This document shows positions 55,901 through 64,000 of a stretch of DNA of 64,000 nt, in pieces (position 1 is the first letter of the stretch; every line of letters begins with the position of its first letter). This DNA comes from Eledone cirrhosa (Eukaryota > Mollusca > Cephalopoda > Octopoda > Eledonidae): assembly GCA_964016885.1 (NCBI GenBank), contig OZ024742.1:11610181-11674180 (forward strand). Direction: 5' to 3'. The translations under genes and the position numbers were made by a program. The notes under the pieces were generated by a model. It saw only the letters and a program-made list of their open reading frames with translations. It was not told the DNA's origin and ran no database searches.

Positions 55901-58900
55901 CCAGTACGTTAATTCCAGAACGTTAATTCCAGAACGTTAGTTCCAGAGCTATAATTCCAGAACGTTAATTCCAGAACGTTAATTCCAGAACGTTAATTCC
56001 AGAACATTTATTGCAGAACGTTAATTCCAGAACGTTACTTCCAGAATGTTTATGCCAGAGCGTTAATTCCAGAACGTCAATTCCAGAACGTTAATACCAG
56101 AACGTTAATTCCAGAACGTTAATCCAAGTACGGTAGTTCCAGAACGTTAATTCCAAAACGTTAATTCCAGAACGTTAATTCGAGAACGTTAATGCCAGAA
56201 CGTTAATTCCAGAACGTTAATTCCAGAAAGTTAATTCCAGAACGTTAATTCCATACCATTTATTCCGGAACGTTAATTCCAGAACGTTTATGCCAGAACG
56301 TTAATTCCAAAACGTTAATTCCATAAAGATATTTTCAGATCATTAATTTCAGAACGTTAATTCCAGAACGTTTATTCCAGAACGTTAATTCCAGTACGTT
56401 AATTCCAGAACGTTTATTACAGAAAGTTAATTCCAGAACGTTGATTCCAGAACATTTATTCCAGAACGTTAATTCCAGAACGTTAATTCCAGAACGTCAA
56501 TTCCAGAACGTTAATACCAGAACGTTAATTCCAGAACGTTAATTCCAGAACGTTAGTTCCAGAGCTATAATTCCAGAACGTTAATTCCAGAACGTTAATT
56601 CCGGAACGGTAATTCCAGAACGTTAATTCCAAAATTTATTACCAGAATGTTAATTCCAGAAAGTTAATTCCAGAACGTTAATTCCAGAACGTTACTACCA
56701 GAAAGTCAATTCCAGAACGTTAATTCCAGTAAATTAATTCCAGAACGTTAATTCCAGAACGTTTATTCCAGAACGTTAATTCCAGAACGTTAATTCCAGA
56801 GCGTTAATTCCAGAAAGTTAATTCCAGAACGTTAATTCCAGAACGTTAATTCCAAAACGTTTATTCCAGAAAGTTATTTTGAGATCATTAATTTCAGAAC
56901 GTTAATTCCAGAATATTTATTGCAGAACGTTAATTCCAGAACGTTAATTCCAGAATGTTTATACCAGAGCGTTAATTCCAGAACGTCAATTCCAGAACGT
57001 TAATACCAGCACGTTAATTCCAGAACGTTAATCCAAGTACGTTAGTTCCAGAACGTTAATTCCAGAACGTTAATTCCAGAACGTTAATTCCAGAGCGTTA
57101 ATTCCAGAACATTCATGTCAGAACGTTAGTTCCAGAACGTTAATTCCAGAACGTTTATGCCAGAACATTAATTCCGGAATGTTAATTACAGAACATTAAT
57201 TCCAGAACGTTAATCCCAGAACGTTAATTCCAGAACGTTAATTCCAGAAAGTTAATTCCAGAAAATTAATTCCAGAACGTTAATTCCAGAAAGTCAATTC
57301 CAGAATGTTAATTCCAGAACGTTAATTCCGGAACGTTAATTCCGGAACGTTAATTCCAGAAAGTTAATTCCAGAACGTTAATTCCAGTACGTTAATTCCA
57401 GAACGTTAATTCCAGAAAGTTAATTCCAGAACGTTAATTACAGAACGTTAATTCCAGAAAGTTATTTCGAGAACATTAATTTCAGAACGTTAATTCCAGA
57501 ACGTTAATTCCAGAACGTTAATTCCAGAACATTAATTCCAGAACGTTAATTCCAGAACGTCAATTCCATAACGTTAATTCCAGAACATTAATTCCGGAGC
57601 GTTAATTCCAGAACGTTAATTCCACGTTAATTCAAGAACGTTTATGCCAGAACGTTAATTCCAGAAAGTTATTTCCAGAACATTAATTCCAGTACGTTAA
57701 TTCCAGAACGTTTATTCCAGAACGTTAATTCCAGAACATTAATTCCAGAACTTTAATTCCAGAACGTTAATACCAGAACGTTAATTCCAGAACGTTAATT
57801 CCAGAACGTTATTTCCAGAAAGTTATTTTCAAATCATTAATTTCAGAACGTTAATGCCAGAATCTTTCTTCCAGAACGTTTATTCCAGAGCGTTAATTCT
57901 AGAATGTTAATTCCAGATCATTAATTCCAGAACGTTACTTCCTAAACGTTAATTCCAGAACGTTTATGCCAGAACCTTAATTCCAGAAAGTTATTTCCAG
58001 AACGTTAATTCCGAAAATTTATTTCCAGATCATTAATTTCAGAACGTTAATTCCAGAAAGTTAATTCCAGAACGTTAATTCCAGAACATTTATTCCAGAA
58101 CGTTAATTCCAGAACGTTTATGCCAGAACGTTAATTCCAAAACGTTAATTCCATAAAGATATTTTCAGATCATTAATTTCAGAACGTTAATTCCAGAACT
58201 TTTTTTCCAGAAAGTTAATTCCAGAAGGTTTATTCCAGAACGTTAATTCCAGAATGTTAATTACAGAAAGTTAATTCCAGAACGATGATTCCAGAACATT
58301 TATTCCAGAACGTTAATTCCAGAACGGTAATTCCAGAACGTTAATTCCAGAACGTTAATCCCAGTACGTTAATTCCAGAACGTTAATTCCACAACGTTAG
58401 TTCCAGACCGTTAATTCCAGAACGTTTATATCAAAACGTTAATTCCAGAACGTTAATTCCAGAACGTTAATTCCAGAACGTTAATTCCAGAAAGTTAATT
58501 CTAGAACGTTAATTCCAGAACATTAATTCCAAAACGTTAATTCCAGAAAGTCAATTCCAGAATGTTAATTCCAGAACGTTAATTCCATAAAGTTAATTCA
58601 AGAAAGTTAATTACAGAACGTTAATTTCAGAACGTTAATTCAAGAATGTTACTTACAGAAATTTAATTCCAGAACATTAATTCCAGAACGTTAATTCCAG
58701 AACGTTTATTCCAGAATGTTAATTCCAGAACGTTAATTTCAGAGCGTTAATTCCAGAACGTTAATTCCAAAACGTTAATTCCAGAAAGTTATTTTGAGAT
58801 CATTAATTTCAGAACATTAATTCCAGAACATTTATTCCACAACGTTAATTCCAGAAAGATATTTTCAGATCATTAATTTAAGAACATTAATTCCAGAGGA

Positions 58901-61900
58901 TTTATTCCAGAAAGTTAATTCCAGAACGTATAATTCCAGAACGTTAATTCCAGAACGTTAATTCCAGAACGTTAATTCCAAAACGTTAATTCCAGAAAGA
59001 TATTTTCAGATCATTAATTTCAGAACATTAATTCCAGAACATTTATTCCAGAAAGTTAATTCCAGAACGTATAATTCCAGAACGTTAATTCCAGAACGTT
59101 AATTCCAGAACATTTATTCCAAAACGTTAATTCCAGAACGATAATTCGAGAACGTTAGTGCCAGAACGTTAATTCCAGAACGTTAATTCCAGAAAGTTAA
59201 TTCCAGAACATTAATTCCAGAACATTTATTCCGAAACGTTAATTCCAGAACGTTTATGCCAGAACGTTAATTCCAAAACGTTAATTACATAAAGATATTT
59301 TCAGAACGTTTATTCCAGAACGTTAATTCCAGTACGTTAATTCCAGAACGTTTATTACAGAAAGTTCATACCAGAACGTTGATTACAGAACATTTATTCC
59401 AGAACGTTAATTCCAGAACGGTAATTCCAGAACGTTTATGCCAGAACGTTAATTCCAGAACGTCAATTCCAGAACGTTAATACCAGAACGGTAATTCCAG
59501 AACGTTAATCCCAGTACGTTAATTCCAGAACGTTAATTCCAGAACGTTAGTTCCAGAGCGTTAATTCCAGAACGTTAATTCCAGAACGTTAATTCCAGAA
59601 CGTTAATTCCAGAACGTTAATTCCAAAATTTATTACCAGAATGTTAATTCCAGAAAGTTAATTCCAGAACGTTAATTCCAGCAAATTAATTCCAGAACGT
59701 TAATTCCAGAACGTTAATACCAGAAAGTCAATTCCAGAACGTTAATTCCAGAAAATTAATTCCAGAACGTTAATTCCAGAACATTAATTCTAGAAAGTTA
59801 TTTCCAGAACATTAATTCCAGTACGTTAATTCCAGAACGTTTATTCCAGAACGTTAATTCCAGAACGTTAATTCCAGAGCGTTAATTCCAGAAAGTTAAT
59901 TCCAGAACGTTAATTCCAGAACCTTAATTCCACAACGTTAATTCCAGAAAGTTATTTTGAGATAATTAATTTCAGAACGTTAATTCCAGAACATTTATTG
60001 CAGAACGTTAATTCCAGAACGTTAATTCCAGAATGTTTATGCCAGAGCGTTAATTCCAGAACGTCAATTCCAGAACGTTAATACGAGAACGTTAATTCCA
60101 GAACGTTAATTCCAGAGCGTTAATTCCAGAACATTCATGTCAGAACGTTAATTCCAGAACGTTTATGCCAGAACGTTAATTACGGAATGTTAATTACAGA
60201 ACGTCAATTCCAGAACGTTAATTCCAGAACGTTAATTCCAGAAAGTTAATTCCAGAAAATTAATTCCAGAACGTTCATTCCAGAAAGTCAATTCCAGAAT
60301 GTTAATTCCAGAACGTTAATTCAATAAAGTTAATTCCAGTACGTTAATTACAGAACGTTAATTTCAGAACGTTATTTCAAGAATGTTATTTACAGAAATT
60401 TAATTCCAGAACATTAATTCCAGAACGGTAATTCCAGAACGTTAATTCCAGAATATTAATTCCAGAACGTTAATTCCAGAACGTTAATTCGAGAAAGATA
60501 ATTCTAGAACGTTAAGTCCACAACGTTAATTCCAGAACGTTAATTCCAGAACGTTTATTCCAGAACGTTAATTCCTGAACGTTAATTCCAGAACGGTAAT
60601 TCCAGAACGTTAATTCCATAACGTTAATTCCAGAACGTTAATTCCAGAACGTTAATTCCAGAACGTTAATTCCAGTACGTTAATTCCAGAACGTTAATTC
60701 CAGAAAGTTAATTCCAGAACGTTAATTACAGAACGTTAATTCCAGAAAGTTATTTCGAGAACATTAATTTCAGAACGTTAATTCCAGAACGTTAATTCCA
60801 GAACGTTAATTCCGGAGCGTTAATTCCAGAACGTTATTACCACAACGTTAATTCAAGAACGTTTATGCCAGAACGTTAATTCCAGAAAGTTATTTCCAGA
60901 ACATTAATTCCAGTACGTTAATTCCAGAACGTTTATTCCAGAAAGTTAATTCCAGAACATTAATTCCAGAACGTTAATGCCAAAACATTTATTCAAGAAC
61001 GTTAATTCCAGAACGTTAATTCTGAAACGTTAATACCAGAAAGTTAATTCCAGAACGTTAATTCCAGAAATTTAATTCCAGAAACTTAATTCCAGAAAGT
61101 TAATTCCATAACGTTAATTCCAGAAAGTTAATTCCAGAACGTTAATTCCAGAACGTTAATTCCAGAACGTTAATTCCAGAAAGTTAATTCCAGAACGGTT
61201 ATGCCAAAACGTTAATTCCAGAACGGAAATTCTAGAACATTAATTCCAGAACGTTAATTCCAGAACGTTAATACCAGAACGTTAATTCCAAAACGTTATT
61301 TCCAGAAAGTTAATTCCAGAACGTTAATTCCAGAAGGTTAATTCCAGAAAGTTAATTCCAGAAAGTTATTTTCAAATCATTAATTTCAGAACGTTAATTC
61401 CAGAACGTTAATTCTAGAATGTTAATTCCAGATCATTAATTCCAGAACGTTAATTCCTAAACGTTAATTCCTGAACGTTTATGCCAGAACCTTAATTCCA
61501 GAAAGTTATTTCCAGAACATTAATTCCAGTACGTTAATTCCAGAACGTTAATTCCAGAACGTTAATTCCTGAAATTTATTTCCAGATCATTAATTTCAGA
61601 ACGTTAATTCCAGAAAGTTAATTCCAGAACGTTAATTCCAGAAGATTTATTCCAGAACGTTAATTCCAGAACGTTAATTCCAGAGCGTTTATGCCAGAAC
61701 GTTAATTCCAAAACGTTAATTCCATAAAGATATTTTCAGATCATTAATTTCAGAACGTTAATTCCAGAACTTTTTTTGCAGAAAGTTAATTCCAGAAAGT
61801 TTATTCCAGAACGTTAATTCCAGAACGTTAATTACAGAAAGTTAGTTCCAGAACGTTGATTCCAGAACATTTATTCCAGAACGTAAATTCCAGAATGGTA

Positions 61901-64000
61901 ATTCCAGAACGTTTATGCTAGAACGTTAATTCCAGAACGTCAATTCCAGAACGTTAATACCAGAACGTTAATTCCAGAACGTTAATCCCAGTACTTTAAT
62001 TCCAGAACGTTAATTCCAGAACGTTAGTTCCAGAGCGTTAATTCCAGAACGTTTATGTCAGAACGTTAATTCCAGAACGTTAATTCCAGAACGTTAGTTC
62101 CAGAACGTTTATGCCAGAACGTCAATTCCAGTACGGTAATTCCAGAACGTTAATTCCAGAACGTTAATTCCAGAGCGTTAATTCCAGAACGTTTATGTCA
62201 GAACGTTAATTCCAGAACGTTAATTCCAGAATGTTAATTTCAGAACGTTAATTCCAGAACGTTAATTCCAGTACGGTAATTCCAGAACGTTAATTCCAAA
62301 ATTTATTACCAGAATGTTAATTCCAGAAAGTTAATTCCAGAACGTTAATTCCAGAACGTTAATACCAAAAAGTCAATTCCAGAACGTTAATTCCAGAAAA
62401 TTGATTCCAGAACGTTAATTCCAGTACAATAATTCCAGAAAGTTATTTCCAGAACATTAATTCCAGTACGTTAATTCCAGAACGTTTATTCCAGAACGTT
62501 AATTCCAGAACGTTAATTCCAGAACATTTATTCCAGAACGTTAATTCCGGAATGTTTATGCCAGACCATTAATTCCAGAACGTCAATTCCAGAACGTTAA
62601 TACCAGAACGTTAATTCCAGAACGTTAATCCCAGTACGTTAGTTCCAGAAAGTTAATTCCAGAACCTTAATTCCAGAACGTTCATGTCAGAATGTTAGTT
62701 CCAGAATGTTAATTCCAGAAGGTTTATGCCAGAACGTTAATTCCAGAACGTTAATTCCAGAACGTTAATTCTAGAAAGATAATTCCAGAACGTTAATTCC
62801 AGAAAGTTAATTCCAGAAAATTAATTCCAGAACGTTCATTCCAGAAAGTTAATTCCAGAACGTAAATTCCAGAACATTAATTCCAAAACGTTAATTCCAG
62901 AAAGTCAATTCCAGAATGTTAATTCCAGAACGTTAATTCCATAAAGTTAATTCCAGAACGTTAATTACAGAACGTTAATTTCAGAACGTAAATTCAAGAA
63001 TGTTAATTACAGAAATTTAATTCCCGAACATTAATTCCAGAACGTTAATTCCAGAACGTTTATTCCAGAATGTTAATTCCAGAACGTTAATTTCAGAGCG
63101 TTAGTTCCAGAACGTTAATTCCAGAACATTAATTCCATCCCGTTAATTCCAGAACGTTAATTCCAGAACGTTAATTCTAGAACATTAATTCCAGAACGTT
63201 AATTCCAGAACGTTAATTTCAGAAACGTTAATTCCAGAAAGTTAATTCCAGAACGTTATTTCCAGAACCTTAATTCCAGAACGGTAATTGCAGAACGTTA
63301 ATTCCATAACGTTAATTCCAGAACATAAATTCCAGAACGTTAATTCCAGAACGTTAAATCCGGAACGTTAATTCCAGAACGTTAATTCCAGAACGTTTAT
63401 TCCAGAGCGTTAATTCCAGAACTTTTTTGCCAGAACGTTAATTACAGAACGTTAATTCCAAAACGTTAATTCCAGAACGTTAATTCCACCACGTTAATTC
63501 CAGAAAGTTAATTCCAGAACGTTAATTCCAGAAAGTTAATTCCAGAAAATTAATTCCACAACGTTAATTCCAGAAAGTTAATTCCAGAACGTTAATTCCA
63601 GAACATTAATTCCAGAACGTTAATTCCAGAAAGTCAATTCCAGAATGTTAATTCCATAACGTTAATTCCGTAAAGTTAATTCCAGAACGTTAATTACAGA
63701 ACGTTAATTTCAGAACGTTAATTCAAGAATGTTAATTACAGAAATTTAATTCCAGAACATTAATTCCAGAACGTTAATTACAGAACGTTAATTCCAGAAC
63801 GTTAATTCGAGAAAGATAATTCTACAACGTTAATTCCAGAACGTTAATTCAAGAAAGATAATTCTAGAACGTTAAATCCAGAACGTTAATTCCAGAACCT
63901 TTATTCCAGAACGTTAATTCCTGAACATTAATTCCAGAACGGTAATTCCAGAACGTTAATTCCATAACGTTAATTCCAGAGCGTTAATTCCAGAACGTTT
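49924..64000. repeat. 14-bp satellite (GTTAATTCCAGAAC)n, more than 14 kb, runs off the window
   Basis: About one thousand head-to-tail copies of GTTAATTCCAGAAC. Common variants change the CpG of AACGTT (AACATT, AATGTT, AAAGTT) or TTAATT (TTTATG, TATTTC). A 14-bp unit with TAA in it closes all frames, so no long ORF occurs. Larger duplications are visible. 50941 recurs at 51881 and 51451 recurs at 52475, where the second copy carries an extra 84 bp (six units). 54610 and 55062 recur at 55799 and 56251 (offset 1189, about 85 units). Confidence 0.97.

Noticed and set aside
49924..64000. CRISPR-like array (regular short repeats)
   Set aside because: Units are contiguous 14-mers with no unique spacers, in a eukaryotic repeat context.

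Overview
The window looks like non-coding, repeat-saturated DNA from a mollusc, most probably an octopod cephalopod. The main clue is a tRNA-derived SINE with the 'cggtagagggtcggac' head and the 'aactttgcctttcatcc ... gtcgataaaa' body familiar from cephalopod genomes (complete copy at 46502-46653, relatives at 31186-31365 and 48995-49062). A Penelope-like retroelement, a Tx1-like LINE and abundant (TA)n tracts fit that assignment. I see no host protein-coding gene, no bona fide tRNA or rRNA gene, and nothing prokaryotic. Almost every long open frame is a stop-free tandem repeat read through.

Layout. 1-18.6 kb is one GTT-rich minisatellite (12/15-bp units) with kilobase-scale internal duplications. 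18.6-29.7 kb is an array of 3' parts of one Tx1-like LINE. It starts with a decayed fragment (18610-19791) and a long copy with an intact reverse transcriptase (19958-23282). Three further 3'-end units follow at a 2.07-2.09 kb period, each carrying its own ~0.88 kb block of CTCTCTATCCTT repeat. 29.75-30.87 kb is an (AAC)n-type array. 31-36 kb is a mosaic of SINEs, (TA)n tracts, foldback elements and an inverted pair of an unclassified 0.6-kb repeat. 36.8-38 kb is (TG)n and (CTA)n. 38.06-40.99 kb is a Penelope-like element with a nearly intact RT, a broken GIY-YIG domain and ~180-bp inverted terminal repeats. 41.2-43.7 kb is a ~430-bp satellite with dimeric higher-order structure. 43.7-44.5 kb is a small element with 178-bp direct terminal repeats. 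45-49.9 kb holds microsatellites, a SINE with perfect target duplications, a 43-bp minisatellite and a small hAT-like MITE. 49.92 kb to the window end is a 14-bp satellite of at least 14 kb.

The most notable signals are these. (1) Both arms of the palindromic element at 31921-32370 fold as hammerhead ribozymes, and a second, unrelated hammerhead-like fold lies at 32621-32681. (2) LINE 3' ends plus tails have become a macrosatellite with a mosaic subtype pattern. (3) The 14-bp satellite carries a perfect heat-shock-factor-type dimer motif in every canonical unit. (4) Element ends repeatedly coincide with (TA)n tracts. All folding and homology statements were made by eye; no search or folding program was run.
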